NCBI RefSeq assembly: GCF_002736105.1
Contig: NZ_CP024123.1
Location: forward strand, 2,162,001-2,226,000
DNA length: 64,000 nt
Direction: 5' to 3'
DNA from: Solibacillus sp. R5-41
GTDB taxonomy: Bacteria; Bacillota; Bacilli; Bacillales_A; Planococcaceae
Shown here: in pieces, positions 15,892-25,298 of the stretch
Numbering within the stretch: the stretch's first letter is position 1
Layout of the letters: each line of letters opens with the position of its first letter
Notes under the pieces: model-generated
Told to the model about the DNA's origin: nothing
Seen by the model: only the letters and a program-made list of their open reading frames with translations
Databases searched by the model: none
Position numbers and translations under genes: made by a program

Positions 15892-17817
15892 TTATTTGGT
15901 CACAATTTTATAGTAAGTACGCACCGTTAAGAAGTAATAAATAATGTAGATTAAAACATAAATACCTATACAGATTAATACAGGAACAACCAAGTTTGTT
16001 TGTAGTAATCTTGATAAAGCAGTTAACGCAATTACACAATGTGCTATCCCTACTAATAATGGTAGAACAAATATAAAGAATACCTGTTTAGAAATAGACT
16101 TTCTAATTTCTTTTTTATTTACACCAATTTTGTGTAGGATCACATAACGCTCTTTATCAGAATTCGCTTCCGTCAACTGTTTAAAGTAAATAATACTTCC
16201 TGTTGCAGCAAGGAATACCAATCCTAGGAAAGCGCCAATAAAGATAATTAAACCAGCCGCTTCCATTCCCTGAGCGTAATCGTTGTAAAAGCTAGAGAAA
16301 CCAGCCTCCTCTGGGAGAATAGACTGAATATCTTTACTTAACATTTTTCCATTTTCGCCACCCGAAAGGCCATATGTTTCCATATTGATTGAGGTAGTTT
16401 CTTTTTCCAATTGTGTAAATAGCTCATCGCTAATCACAACGGTTATATTTGCAGTTCGAACATTGAGGACATTATATTTCAACAGTTTTTTTAACATAAT
16501 TTCATCCGTTTGACTGACTCCATTTAAAGGAATACTTGAACCTACATATTCTGGAGATAATCCCTCATAGTAGCCTGAATCTAGTACAGCTGCATCATTT
16601 TTTTCCAGTGAAAGATGGTCTTCTCTTTTTTGAAGTTCAGCCATTTCGTTGAAAGATGAATTTGAAATCATAGTATAAATCGCTTCTTCCGGACCCATTT
16701 TACTATTCAAACTCGTCGTATCTACTCTCATTTGTAGCGTAGGAATCACTTTATGATAGGTAATGTCATGGTTTTCTACTTTTGAAACTAGCTCTTTAAC
16801 TTTATTTGTTATTTGGTTGTCATTATTGATAAACATGATGCTGTTTGGATTTGCTAATTCAGCATTACTTTTATTGTTATAATACAAACTATAAGACGCT
16901 CCGACTGCTGTTAGCGTAGTAGCACTCAAAATAGCAATAATGGTTAATGTATGTGCATTTCCTTTCATACGATATAGAAGCTGGGATGTACTTATGATGT
17001 TAATACCTTTCCAAAACTTCTTCTTATTATTTCTTGAAATCTTTAATAAATAGATTGTTACTGTACTAAATAATAAATAAGTTCCTAAAATTACGGTTAC
17101 GATAATAACAAGTGGAGTTACCAGTATACCGATTTTTCTCCAAGCTTCTGACTCCAATATATTTTGAAGTGCAAGCCAGTACCCAATACCAATGAATAAA
17201 ACAGCTAACATCGCAGTGATAAAAGAAGATTTTGGCTCTTTTTCTCCTTCTTTGTCTGCTTGAAATAGTTCAATCAACTTAAATCGATAAATTAATCTAT
17301 ACCCATAAAATGAAGTTATGATTGTAATAATAGTAAACACAATGAGCGTGTTGATTACCGCATCAGGTGCAATAGCATAGTTCGCTATCACATCGTAGCC
17401 CATCACTTTCATTAAGATCGATACAAAAAATTTGGATAATAGCGAACCTAGGAAAATTCCAATAATAAGCGCCATGATACCCATTATAAAGTTTTCATAA
17501 AAGAGCATACGGCCAATTTGTTTCTTACGTACACCTAGTAATGAATAAAGTCCAATCTCTTTTTTCCGTTTCCTTGTAAAAAAAGAATTTGAATACCAGA
17601 TGAAAATGGCAACAAAAATCATTAATACGACAGATGCAGCATTAAAGGCTGCACTAATTTTTGTCGAAGATTCTGATGCAGATTGAATTGTTTTATCATA
17701 TTTCATTGAAACGAAAGTAAAGTAGATTACAATACTAAAAATCATAGAAGAAAAATAAAGAAAATAATTGGTGAAGTTTTTCCTAATATTCTTCCTAGCA
17801 ATTTGAAACAGCGTCAT
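15892..17817 (-). CDS. BceB/YxdM-type ABC transporter permease
   Basis: A 641-residue FtsX-family permease with about ten transmembrane helices and a large outside domain of about 210 residues between helices 7 and 8 (roughly 315-525). This is the layout of peptide-antibiotic detoxification permeases (BceB, YxdM, VraG). The N-terminus TLFQIARKNIRKNFTNYFLYF is typical. It starts directly after the ATPase stop (TAA-ATG). With the ATPase it should release or displace peptide antibiotics at the membrane and signal to the two-component system. Confidence 0.9.
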   Translation of the reverse strand: MTLFQIARKNIRKNFTNYFLYFSSMIFSIVIYFTFVSMKYDKTIQSASESSTKISAAFNAASVVLMIFVAIFIWYSNSFFTRKRKKEIGLYSLLGVRKKQIGRMLFYENFIMGIMALIIGIFLGSLLSKFFVSILMKVMGYDVIANYAIAPDAVINTLIVFTIITIITSFYGYRLIYRFKLIELFQADKEGEKEPKSSFITAMLAVLFIGIGYWLALQNILESEAWRKIGILVTPLVIIVTVILGTYLLFSTVTIYLLKISRNNKKKFWKGINIISTSQLLYRMKGNAHTLTIIAILSATTLTAVGASYSLYYNNKSNAELANPNSIMFINNDNQITNKVKELVSKVENHDITYHKVIPTLQMRVDTTSLNSKMGPEEAIYTMISNSSFNEMAELQKREDHLSLEKNDAAVLDSGYYEGLSPEYVGSSIPLNGVSQTDEIMLKKLLKYNVLNVRTANITVVISDELFTQLEKETTSINMETYGLSGGENGKMLSKDIQSILPEEAGFSSFYNDYAQGMEAAGLIIFIGAFLGLVFLAATGSIIYFKQLTEANSDKERYVILHKIGVNKKEIRKSISKQVFFIFVLPLLVGIAHCVIALTALSRLLQTNLVVPVLICIGIYVLIYIIYYFLTVRTYYKIVTK

Positions 17818-18573
17818 TTAATTCCCACCCCCAAGTGAAGCAAGAACGTCTAATATTTTTTGGTAGAATTCCTTTCGAGACTGTTGTTTTTTATGAATTT
17901 CAGCATGGATTCTACCATCTTTAATAAATACAATTCGTTTACAGAAGCTTGCAGCAAAAGCATCATGTGTAACCATCATAATCGTGGAGTTAATCTCTTC
18001 GTTTAACATAGTTAAGCTTTCTAATAAACTGGTTGCGGATTTTGAATCTAATGCACCTGTTGGTTCGTCCGCCAAGATTAGACTCGGGTTCGTAATAATA
18101 GCCCTTGCTGCTGCTGTGCGTTGTTTTTGCCCACCTGAAATGTGATACGGATATTTATCGAGTATTTCACTTATGCCAAACGTCTTCGCAATTTTTTCCA
18201 CTCGGGTTTCTATCTCACGTGCCGAAACTTTTGATAATGCAAGTGGAAGTAGTATATTTTCTTTCACTGATAACGTATCAAGAAGGTTATAATCTTGAAA
18301 AATGAAGCCGAGTTGATTTCGACGGAAGTCTGCCAATTGTTTTTCATTCATGCCTACGATATGTTGATTGTTGATGATAATATCCCCTGATGTTTGTGTG
18401 TCAATAGTGGATAACACATTTAACAATGTTGATTTACCAGCACCTGAAGGCCCCATTATTCCAACAAATTCGCCCTCTTTAATTTCCAAATCAATATCTT
18501 CTAATGCTTTATAAATATTTCCCTTTGTACCAAATACTTTTTGTACGTTTTTTGCTTGTAATATTATTTTCAC
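17818..18573 (-). CDS. BceA/YxdL-type ABC transporter ATPase
   Basis: A 251-residue ABC ATPase of the MacB/LolD-like group: Walker A GPSGAGKST, Q-loop IFQDYNLLD, signature SGGQKQR, Walker B LILADEPTGALD and H-loop VTHD. The start is GTG 18573, with AAGGAGG seven bases upstream; ATG codons further up lack a site. First gene of an ATPase-permease-yxeA operon under a promoter with three direct repeats. Confidence 0.92.
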   Translation of the reverse strand: MKIILQAKNVQKVFGTKGNIYKALEDIDLEIKEGEFVGIMGPSGAGKSTLLNVLSTIDTQTSGDIIINNQHIVGMNEKQLADFRRNQLGFIFQDYNLLDTLSVKENILLPLALSKVSAREIETRVEKIAKTFGISEILDKYPYHISGGQKQRTAAARAIITNPSLILADEPTGALDSKSATSLLESLTMLNEEINSTIMMVTHDAFAASFCKRIVFIKDGRIHAEIHKKQQSRKEFYQKILDVLASLGGGN

Positions 18574-18601
18574 TGTTATAGCCTCCTTGTAACTAATCAC
18601 A

Positions 18602-18654
18602 AGTATAATTAACAAACCTTACACCAATTTAATCTAAACCTTAAATAAACCTTA
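18602..18654 (-). promoter_or_regulatory. Promoter with three phased AAACCTTA repeats (response-regulator operator)
   Basis: Plus-strand AAACCTTA occurs at 18614-18621, 18636-18643 and 18647-18654, that is at 22 and 11 base offsets, on one helix face. A -10 TATACT (minus strand, 18602-18607) lies just downstream, so the repeats cover and extend above the -35 region. This is the arrangement of OmpR-family activator sites. Confidence 0.65.
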
Positions 18655-18659
18655 AAAAT

Positions 18660-18693
18660 AAAAGCAAACCCTTAAATCAGGATTTGCTTTTAT
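18660..18693 (-). terminator. Terminator of the VanZ/RDD gene
   Basis: AAAAGCAAA...TTTGCTTTT stem with an interrupted middle; the minus-strand flank is TTTTATTTTT. It ends the gene at 18702. Confidence 0.75.
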
Positions 18694-18701
18694 AAATCAT
18701 A

Positions 18702-19847
18702 TTATTTTTTCTTCGGTATTACATTCGCTGCATGGTCAAAATAAAACGTCCTTCTCCCTCTATTAACAATGATGAACATAGCATGAATAAATAATACAGA
18801 CCACATAGTAGCAAAAAGTACAAATACAGAAACAGAAGACCACACTAGATATGGATAGAAAAATGAGTTCATATCTAGCTCAATACTGTTAAATATACTT
18901 AGAAACTTTGTTGCTACCCAAGGCAGATATAACGCAAAGAACCTTTTTAGCAAAGGCTGCCATGATGGTGTTTCTCCATCAAATGTAATAAGTTTAAAAC
19001 GCATGATATTTGTTCCAATTGTTTTGCCTTTCCAAAAAAGAGGAACAAGAAGGTAATAAATGATAAATCCAAACGTTGTAAAAATAAATTCTAAGAATGC
19101 ACTTGTTGAAAAGAATCCAACTGTTAGGTTCCAACTAACTTTGATTAAAAGGTAATCTATGAGTACAGCCACTAATTGCGATAATGGAGGGACAAAGTGA
19201 CTTTCCCGTATACCTTCGCCTTTAGCAAGTATGCTTTTTCTAGACGGGAATAAAGCAAGTATAATCGGTGCAATAAGGAATCCAAACAGTGCGCCAGTGC
19301 TATTTAATATAAGGTCATCAATATCAAATATGCGATATGGACAATTATAGATTCCGTAAATCCCAGTTACTTGTGTGACCTCATAAAAAAGAGAGAGTAC
19401 AAACCCAAGACCAAGTGCCCTTTTCCAATATCTTTTTTGTTGAAAAAAATACCTTAAATAAACACCAAAAGGAAGTAATAATATGAAATTGAATGCTGCC
19501 TGCAAAAAAGCACTTTGTTTAAATATCTGAATGTAAGTTGATGGCTGAGACCAAACAACTGAACTACTTTTAATAACATCCCAAATAAAATAAAATGGTA
19601 CAAGAGAATAGTGCACCGTATCAGGCGATTGTAAAGCACAAGTATTACGTGTAGCCGGTAGAGGCAAAAGAACTAAAAATAATGCAGCTAACATATAAAA
19701 AATAAAGGAATAAGCTACTATTGATGCCCAAATGCTTAAATACGCATATTTTCTATAACTATAGATTAACCAAGGAATAATAAGAAAAAAACCCAAAAGA
19801 CCAAATATAATAAATGCAGTTTTTATTGATATTAAATATACAGACAC
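18702..19847 (-). CDS. VanZ-RDD fusion membrane protein
   Basis: About 381 residues in two membrane domains. The N-terminal half is VanZ-like (SLVPFYFIWDVIK, NFILLLPFGVYL, YEVTQVTGIYGIYNCPYRIFDIDDLILNS-type pattern in separate blocks), a family linked to teicoplanin and lipoglycopeptide tolerance. The C-terminal third is an RDD domain (LIDYLLIK, GKTIGTNIMRFKL). The start is probably GTG 19847, since AGGGGT lies 8 bases before it; a TTG at 19868 is the alternative. VanZ-RDD fusions exist in Bacillales, but the biochemical role is unknown. Its place beside the peptide-antibiotic module suggests an envelope function. Confidence 0.82.
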   Translation of the reverse strand: MSVYLISIKTAFIIFGLLGFFLIIPWLIYSYRKYAYLSIWASIVAYSFIFYMLAALFLVLLPLPATRNTCALQSPDTVHYSLVPFYFIWDVIKSSSVVWSQPSTYIQIFKQSAFLQAAFNFILLLPFGVYLRYFFQQKRYWKRALGLGFVLSLFYEVTQVTGIYGIYNCPYRIFDIDDLILNSTGALFGFLIAPIILALFPSRKSILAKGEGIRESHFVPPLSQLVAVLIDYLLIKVSWNLTVGFFSTSAFLEFIFTTFGFIIYYLLVPLFWKGKTIGTNIMRFKLITFDGETPSWQPLLKRFFALYLPWVATKFLSIFNSIELDMNSFFYPYLVWSSVSVFVLFATMWSVLFIHAMFIIVNRGRRTFYFDHAANVIPKKK

Positions 19848-20112
19848 GGTGGCAGTACCCCTATACAAAAATTAAATTGTTGGCCTTGAAGATATAACAA
19901 GAAACCAGTTTCAGATTACTTTATTTACTTACTATGCCCTTTTGAAGAATTTAATAAAGAGAAAACCCGAAATTTTTAAATTTCTAAACGACGGTTTTTG
20001 GTTAGAAACGGAAATATTCAAAACTCCTTAAAAGCATAACCAAAAAGATACTAAGATCAACAAGAACCGCATTAAGAATTTACTTATTCAAACTGTATAA
20101 TACTTAATCGAT

Positions 20113-20595
20113 CTATGTATACGGACATAATTTTCTACTCATTTTAAATAATAATGGTATAAGAGATAATAAAATAATTCCTATGATTACCGTAGATATT
20201 ATTAGCTCTTTCCAGATAATCAAATGATTTTCAAGCAATTCATAAATAATTAATGAGTTTATTGGGATGTTAAGCAATAAGCCTGTAAGGAGCCCTGGAG
20301 CATACGTTTTCAATAAAATAGTAGCAATAAGATGTGGAAAAATGGCATTAAAAACCATGGAACCTAAAAAGCCAATAAAAATCCATTTTGCAAGATCTGA
20401 TTCTGGAAAATATAAATAACTAAAAGCAGATAAATAAGCCAAAATTGTAATAATAATGACTGCAAAATGAAATTCACTCGGAGTAACGGCCATTTGAAAC
20501 TTTGACGGCTTCTGTGACCATTGAGGAAGCCAAATTGCTTCCTCAATATTATGTAGAGTAATTGCAAAACAAAAGAATATTATGAGATGCTCCAT
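20113..20595 (-). CDS. HXXEE-domain membrane protein
   Basis: A 160-residue protein with about five hydrophobic helices and the signature H-N-I-E-E-A at 15-20 (LHNIEEAIWLPQW), plus conserved SEFHFAV and FNAIFPHLIAT. These histidines and acids define the HXXEE family, whose function is unknown. ATG 20595 is preceded by GGAGGGGG. It lies 50 bases downstream of the alpha/beta hydrolase gene and may share its transcript. The preceding gap 19848-20112 shows nothing. Confidence 0.85.
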   Translation of the reverse strand: MEHLIIFFCFAITLHNIEEAIWLPQWSQKPSKFQMAVTPSEFHFAVIIITILAYLSAFSYLYFPESDLAKWIFIGFLGSMVFNAIFPHLIATILLKTYAPGLLTGLLLNIPINSLIIYELLENHLIIWKELIISTVIIGIILLSLIPLLFKMSRKLCPYT

Positions 20596-20645
20596 TCATT
20601 ATTCCCCCTCCATAATGACCCCTAACCGTTAGTTGTTTCATAAAA

Positions 20646-21368
20646 CTATTTGTTCTCAATTTTATTAAAGAATACTTCTAATATTTTTGTATATATTTCT
20701 GGCTGCTCACAATGCACCAAATGCGACGCGAAGGGAATAATTGATACGTGAACATTCTTCTTTAATAATGGGTACAGCGTAGCTCCCTTCGTTTCAGCTG
20801 TATTTCCTTCACCAACTATAAACAAAACAGGTGCACCAATTCCATCCAAATCCTTTGTTACGTAAAATGGATACCAATGTTCATCTTTTGCCCTATGTAA
20901 AAATTGTCTCCAGTCAGTATTATGGATATTATCAAAGTAATTTGCTGCCTCTTTATTTTGTAATAATCGTGCTTGAGATTCCACTTCTTTCTTGTGCATT
21001 TCGTTCCAGTTGTCTGGCTTTTCACATAAAACCCCAGAAATAGTTAAACTTTTTACTTTATGAGGGAATTTTTTAGCAAAGCATAAGCCCACTAAAGCCC
21101 CTAATGAGCAACCAACTAGATGAACAGATTTCAACTCTAATTTATTTAGTGTTTCTTCTAAATCCATTGCAGAATCCTCAAAGAAGTTCGAAATATCATT
21201 CTCAATAGACTTACCATGACCTCTTAAATCCGGAAGAATTACTTTAAAGTGGTGTCTGAAATAATCACTTTGATAGGCAAAATCAGTTAATCCCGTTTGT
21301 AAACCGGTATGAAGAAAGACAATGGGCTCCCCATCCCCCAAAATTTCTGTATGTAATAGCAAAGTCAT
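20646..21368 (-). CDS. Alpha/beta hydrolase
   Basis: A 240-residue single-domain hydrolase. The oxyanion segment is FLHTGLQTG, then DLRGHGKS, the nucleophile elbow is GCSLGA (Ser about 92), and the base is the His in FASHLVHCEQPE. The usual acid after strand 7 reads VGEGNTAET, where the expected Asp is missing, with Glu as the possible substitute. Substrate unknown. ATG 21368 follows GAAAGGTAGGG. Confidence 0.85.
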   Translation of the reverse strand: MTLLLHTEILGDGEPIVFLHTGLQTGLTDFAYQSDYFRHHFKVILPDLRGHGKSIENDISNFFEDSAMDLEETLNKLELKSVHLVGCSLGALVGLCFAKKFPHKVKSLTISGVLCEKPDNWNEMHKKEVESQARLLQNKEAANYFDNIHNTDWRQFLHRAKDEHWYPFYVTKDLDGIGAPVLFIVGEGNTAETKGATLYPLLKKNVHVSIIPFASHLVHCEQPEIYTKILEVFFNKIENK

Positions 21369-21382
21369 CCCTACCTTTCTGA

Positions 21383-21463
21383 TTACTTTTTCACTTGTTT
21401 AGCTATTTCGAAGATCTTTTTGTTTCCTACTGGATCTTTACTAAAATATGCGACTGACCACAT
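21383..21463 (-). pseudogene. 3'-end fragment of an unidentified gene cut by a repeat
   Basis: A 26-codon frame begins MWSVAYFSKDPVGNKK and ends EIAKQVKK. It has no ribosome binding site, and its 5' side abuts the GC-rich repeat at 21464. I read it as the C-terminal end of a lost gene, truncated by insertion or deletion at the repeat. Confidence 0.4.
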
Positions 21464-21557
21464 ATTCCGTTGCGGGCGGACGCTTTCCGTCGGCACGACC
21501 TATGCCTGTAGTCTCAGGCGTAGTGCTGTTCCCGTAGAATTCTACCGCCCTACTCAG
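21464..21557. repeat. GC-rich intergenic repeat element
   Basis: The stretch has much higher GC than its surroundings and contains inverted segments (GTAGTCTCAGGCGTAGTGC, GCGGGCGGACGC, GTAGAATTCTAC). It resembles the degenerate GC-rich interspersed elements seen in Bacillus-group intergenic DNA. It lies between the gene fragment and the Nudix stop codon, whose last codons are within or next to it. No second copy in this window. Confidence 0.5.
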
Positions 21558-22076
21558 TTAAAGACGAATTGAGCCGTAACGGTGTCGACTTTCAAATAGA
21601 AAGGAAATAATGCTCTCATAATATGGTATAAACGCTTTTTGCTCGATTAACTTAAAAATTTCCTCTTTTGAAGCCCACTTTACTGCTTGGACTTCATCAA
21701 ATTGTAATGTAAGTTCATTTAAATCAATATCCTGTTCAATTAAATAATAATCATCGAAACCTCGTTCAAAATTAATGGTGAATTGTGGTCGCATATTTTC
21801 AAAGCTAAAATCAATACCTAATTCCTCGAATAACTCTCTCGACGCTGCTTGCTGGCTTGTATCCCCTGAAGTAGCGCTTCCACCACAAGTAATATCCCAA
21901 AGGTTCGACCAACCTTGTTTAAATGGCTGACGTTGCTGAATGAGCATTTCTCCTTTAGAATTAAATATACAGACGTGCACTACTAAATGAAACTCATTCG
22001 ATGCCATGGGTTCTCCACGAGTTATTTGTTTCTCGATTTTATTACGATGCTTATTATATAAATCCCAAGTTTCCAT
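21558..22076 (-). CDS. Nudix hydrolase (YfcD / IPP-isomerase-like)
   Basis: A 172-residue Nudix protein. The Nudix box lies at about residues 65-87, with REL-F-EELGI as its catalytic core. The N-terminal pattern Y-N-K-H-R..., MASNEFHLVVHVCIFN and WSNLWDITCGGSA is shared with YfcD-like proteins and type I IPP isomerase relatives. The C-terminal tail (about the last ten residues) borders the GC-rich repeat and may be altered. ATG 22076 follows AAGGGGAG. Substrate unknown. Confidence 0.88.
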   Translation of the reverse strand: METWDLYNKHRNKIEKQITRGEPMASNEFHLVVHVCIFNSKGEMLIQQRQPFKQGWSNLWDITCGGSATSGDTSQQAASRELFEELGIDFSFENMRPQFTINFERGFDDYYLIEQDIDLNELTLQFDEVQAVKWASKEEIFKLIEQKAFIPYYESIISFLFESRHRYGSIRL

Positions 22077-22293
22077 TGCTATGCTCCCCTTATCATTTTA
22101 GTTAGCTTGTAAAAAGCCCAGTTATTTTTGAAATCCTTATCGCATTGAACGTCCTCTTACTTGAAGGAGCTTTCGTTTAACGCCTATTATTCTCTAGTTT
22201 TTCATTAAAGTCTTGGATTATGGCAAGTATAATGAACATTAAAACTACCCTATAACATTTCAACCTTTTGAAAAATCTCTTTGAAAAGATAAA

Positions 22294-22437
22294 CTAATTC
22301 GCATTTTTTTTTAAAATATATAACCCAGCATCTTCACGATTTGTATCCACATCCGATAAATAAATTGTGGTATGTGAGCCGTTATTTAATAATTCCCAAT
22401 GTGCCGTTTCATAGGTTGCCCCTGTTCTAGATACTTG
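22294..22437 (-). pseudogene. C-terminal remnant of a lost gene
   Basis: An in-frame minus-strand segment encodes about 47 residues (beginning VSRTGATYETAHWELL, with a later IYLSDVDTNRED) and ends at TAG 22294, but a stop sits just upstream and no start or ribosome site is present. The protein-like composition suggests decay. I do not recognise the family. The remainder of the 22077-22689 gap is AT-rich and holds nothing else clear. Confidence 0.4.
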
Positions 22438-22698
22438 CTATTTCTGATCTTAAAATGTAGTTTTATCAATTTATCGTGATTTAGTTGTGTATATTGTTTG
22501 TTTTGGGGCGAGTAGATGAAAAATAAAGTTCAATTAATTGTGTCGTATAATATGCAGAACTGTTCACTTCAAAAACGAACTTTCTATGAATAATCGTACA
22601 ATTTAACTGAATTTCCACTTTTTTATAACGAAATGATGGAATTATGATGCGATTTAATGTAATATATAATTTTATAATATATTAGGGACGTGAACTGT

Positions 22699-23079
22699 TT
22701 GATTACTATTGAAATGCCAAAACCAACCCTTGTTATTCGTCAACGTGAGCAAGTTATTAAACCAGGTGAAGTTGAAATTACACCTTACTTCGGCTTTATT
22801 GATTTCCACAAAATTACGCGTGATACTGGTGGAATTTTCTTCTTTTACAATGAACAAAACGAACTTTTATTTGTCGGTAAGGCACGTAAAATTCGTCAAC
22901 GCATTAAAAAACACTTCGAGGATACTGTATCACCAATGAAAAATCACCGTGATGAAGTGCATAAAATCGAAGTTTATGAAATTGAAGATCCAATGGAACG
23001 TGAAATTTACGAAACATATGCGATCAACCAATTCAAATCTAAATACAATATCGACAAAGTATTTTTCGAACGTGCATAA
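22699..23079 (+). CDS. GIY-YIG nuclease-domain protein
   Basis: A roughly 126-residue protein with a UvrC-like GIY-YIG fold: GGIFFFYNE stands for the first motif, LLFVGKARKIRQRIKKHF for the second strand-helix with the catalytic arginine, and E-REIYETYAINQFKSKYN holds the late Glu. It has no other domain, so it is not UvrC itself. The start is uncertain: TTG 22699 (AGGGA at 10 bases) seems best; GTG 22690 and ATG 22714 are possible. Single gene with its own terminator. Its DNA role is unknown; a structural, inactive domain is possible because the first motif has phenylalanines. Confidence 0.8.
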   Translation: MITIEMPKPTLVIRQREQVIKPGEVEITPYFGFIDFHKITRDTGGIFFFYNEQNELLFVGKARKIRQRIKKHFEDTVSPMKNHRDEVHKIEVYEIEDPMEREIYETYAINQFKSKYNIDKVFFERA

Positions 23080-23082
23080 TCG

Positions 23083-23117
23083 AAAGGACCGCCCCATTCA
23101 ACGGGTGGTCCTTTTTC
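23083..23117 (+). terminator. Terminator of the GIY-YIG gene
   Basis: AAAGGACCGCCC and GGGTGGTCCTTT form a 12-bp stem with TTTTTC after it. Confidence 0.88.
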
Positions 23118-23204
23118 TTTATTCAGCAGTAAAAGCTCATTACAATATGTGGACGCAATTACACCTGAGTCAAATGAGTGAAGTTTTCCCCACTCAATGT
23201 CACT

Positions 23205-23795
23205 TTAGCCTCTATGCGTGTAGTCCAACATTTCATTGATTTTTTTCATATCACCTAAAATATTATTTTTCTGCCCAGCAATACCTTCGTACCATTTATC
23301 AATTTGCTGCATCATAGCTTCTTCTACTTCTTTTCCGTCCGCTAGTAAATGAACGATAATATCAATTACCTTTGTTCGGTCCTCATAAAACTTTGTGCGC
23401 GCAGTAAAATCTTTTCCTACATTTTGCTGAAACACTTGTCCTAATCGGATGATGCCATTATTCATCATTTGCTCGGCATATAAAGTTGAACCTACAACGG
23501 CTAAACGCTCTGTGAAGGAAGGTTCCTCTTTAATATAGTTCTGCATCATGAGCGTCACTTGCTCTGAAAAAGATTTTAATTTATTCGTTTGACCTTCTAG
23601 TAAGCTTTTCGTTTCTTCAAAGAGCTTTAACATCGCGTGCGTACGATCTAAACAATCTTTTACTTTTTTTAATTTGTCATCACTCGCATTATGTAATCGC
23701 ACTTGCACCGTTTCATAAACAAATTGGCGCTGTAAATAAGCTGTTAATAAAATGATTCCATTATAATGTATACTTGCTTCATAATCGTTTGTCAT
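23205..23795 (-). CDS. Hypothetical helical protein
   Basis: A 196-residue soluble, mostly helical protein with no signal peptide or membrane segment. It has long amphipathic stretches (about 35-95 and 115-185) and no motif I recognise. A strong ribosome site (GGAGGG) precedes ATG 23795, and codon use is like its neighbours, so it is a real gene. It lies alone upstream of panF's terminator side, probably in its own transcript. I assign no function. Confidence 0.8.
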   Translation of the reverse strand: MTNDYEASIHYNGIILLTAYLQRQFVYETVQVRLHNASDDKLKKVKDCLDRTHAMLKLFEETKSLLEGQTNKLKSFSEQVTLMMQNYIKEEPSFTERLAVVGSTLYAEQMMNNGIIRLGQVFQQNVGKDFTARTKFYEDRTKVIDIIVHLLADGKEVEEAMMQQIDKWYEGIAGQKNNILGDMKKINEMLDYTHRG

Positions 23796-23849
23796 GCTTG
23801 CCCTCCATTGTATAATTTATCCATTTTCTTTACAATACCACACCTATTA

Positions 23850-25298
23850 CTAAAAGTGGAATTCTTCTAGTTTTTTTACTTTATGAGTCGTTAAACTTAC
23901 GAGTATAAATGTAAAGAATGACACAACAATCGGAAGCGTAACGGTGTGCATACCGAATACATGCGGTGATAATCGATCAATGGCGATATACAACGTTAAA
24001 CCGACAATCATCGAACTAATTGCCCCGTATTTATTCGCCTTCTTCCAATACAGTCCGAAAACAACACTCCATAAAAATGCCGACTCTAAGCCGCCAAATG
24101 CAAATAAATTCAACCAAATTAAAAATTCTGGTGGATTCAGTGCAAAAATGACAACGGCCAGTCCAATAGTAGTCGTTACCCAGTAGCTTCTTTTCTTAAT
24201 TTGCTGTTCTGTCGCCTTTGGATTGATAAAGTTTAAATAAATATCCTTCACAACCGTGGAGCTCACTAAAATAAGTAATGCGTTGACTGTCGACATAATG
24301 GCCGCCATTGGAGCTGCTAATACGATCCCAGCTAATAAAGGTGGCAATACTTCCAGCGTTACTATAGGCATAACTTTATCACCAATTTCAATGCCAGGTA
24401 CTACTGATCGAGCAAACACACCAATTAAATGCATGCCAAACATAATTGTTCCAATCCCGATTGTTCCTATTAAAATCGCGCGGTGTAGGCTTTTGGCATC
24501 TTTATAGCTCATGGTGCGAACGGCAATTTGCGGTAAACCAATGACACCGAGACCAATTAATATCCAAAATGTCGAAACATACAGTGGTGTTAAATTCCCT
24601 TCTGCTCCAAATGGTGAAACTAACTTAGGATTTTCTGCTACGAGATTTTGCATAATATTTTCAACACCACCCCCGGCAATGACTGTGCCGATGAGTAAAA
24701 TGACTGTCCCGATTATCATAATTGTTCCTTGGACTGCATCCGTTAACGCAACAGCACGAAATCCTCCGATAATTACATAAACTAGTACGGAAGCAGCAAA
24801 AATTAATAACGCGCTCGTATAATTCAGCCCCGTTAACGATTCAATTAACCGTGCGCCACCAACCCATTGCGCGGTCATTGAGGCAAATAAGAACACAATA
24901 ATACTTAATGCTGACAATATGATAATTATGTTGCTGTCATAACGCTTCTTTAAAAAATCAATTAAGGTAATCGCTTCAATACGGCGCGACACAATCGCAA
25001 ATTTTTTCCCAAGTACCATTAATGCAAAATACCCTGCTGGAAGCTGTGCCATTGCGAGTAGCACCCAACCAAGCCCTGTATTATAGGCAACTCCTGGCCC
25101 CCCGATAAAGCTAGAAGCACTCCCATAAGTAGCCATCATTGTCATCGCGAATATGAAGCCACCCATTTCGCGTCCACCTAAAAAGTACTCTTGCATAAAG
25201 GAGTTCGACGTGCGCACTTGTTTATTTGCCCATATGCCAATTCCAAATATAATGACTAAAAAAAGTAATAATGGAATAATAACTTGCCAATGAATCAT
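23850..25298 (-). CDS. panF: Sodium/pantothenate symporter
   Basis: A 482-residue sodium:solute symporter (SSS family) with about 13 helices. Family landmarks are the N-terminal FGIGIWANKQ, the G-S-ASSFIGGPGVAYNTGLGW segment (split here only for length), GGFRAVALTDAVQG and LPPLLAGIVLAAPMAAIMST. Together with the YhdT gene directly upstream (4-base overlap) it matches the PanF uptake system for pantothenate, the coenzyme A precursor. Confidence 0.92.
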   Translation of the reverse strand: MIHWQVIIPLLLFLVIIFGIGIWANKQVRTSNSFMQEYFLGGREMGGFIFAMTMMATYGSASSFIGGPGVAYNTGLGWVLLAMAQLPAGYFALMVLGKKFAIVSRRIEAITLIDFLKKRYDSNIIIILSALSIIVFLFASMTAQWVGGARLIESLTGLNYTSALLIFAASVLVYVIIGGFRAVALTDAVQGTIMIIGTVILLIGTVIAGGGVENIMQNLVAENPKLVSPFGAEGNLTPLYVSTFWILIGLGVIGLPQIAVRTMSYKDAKSLHRAILIGTIGIGTIMFGMHLIGVFARSVVPGIEIGDKVMPIVTLEVLPPLLAGIVLAAPMAAIMSTVNALLILVSSTVVKDIYLNFINPKATEQQIKKRSYWVTTTIGLAVVIFALNPPEFLIWLNLFAFGGLESAFLWSVVFGLYWKKANKYGAISSMIVGLTLYIAIDRLSPHVFGMHTVTLPIVVSFFTFILVSLTTHKVKKLEEFHF

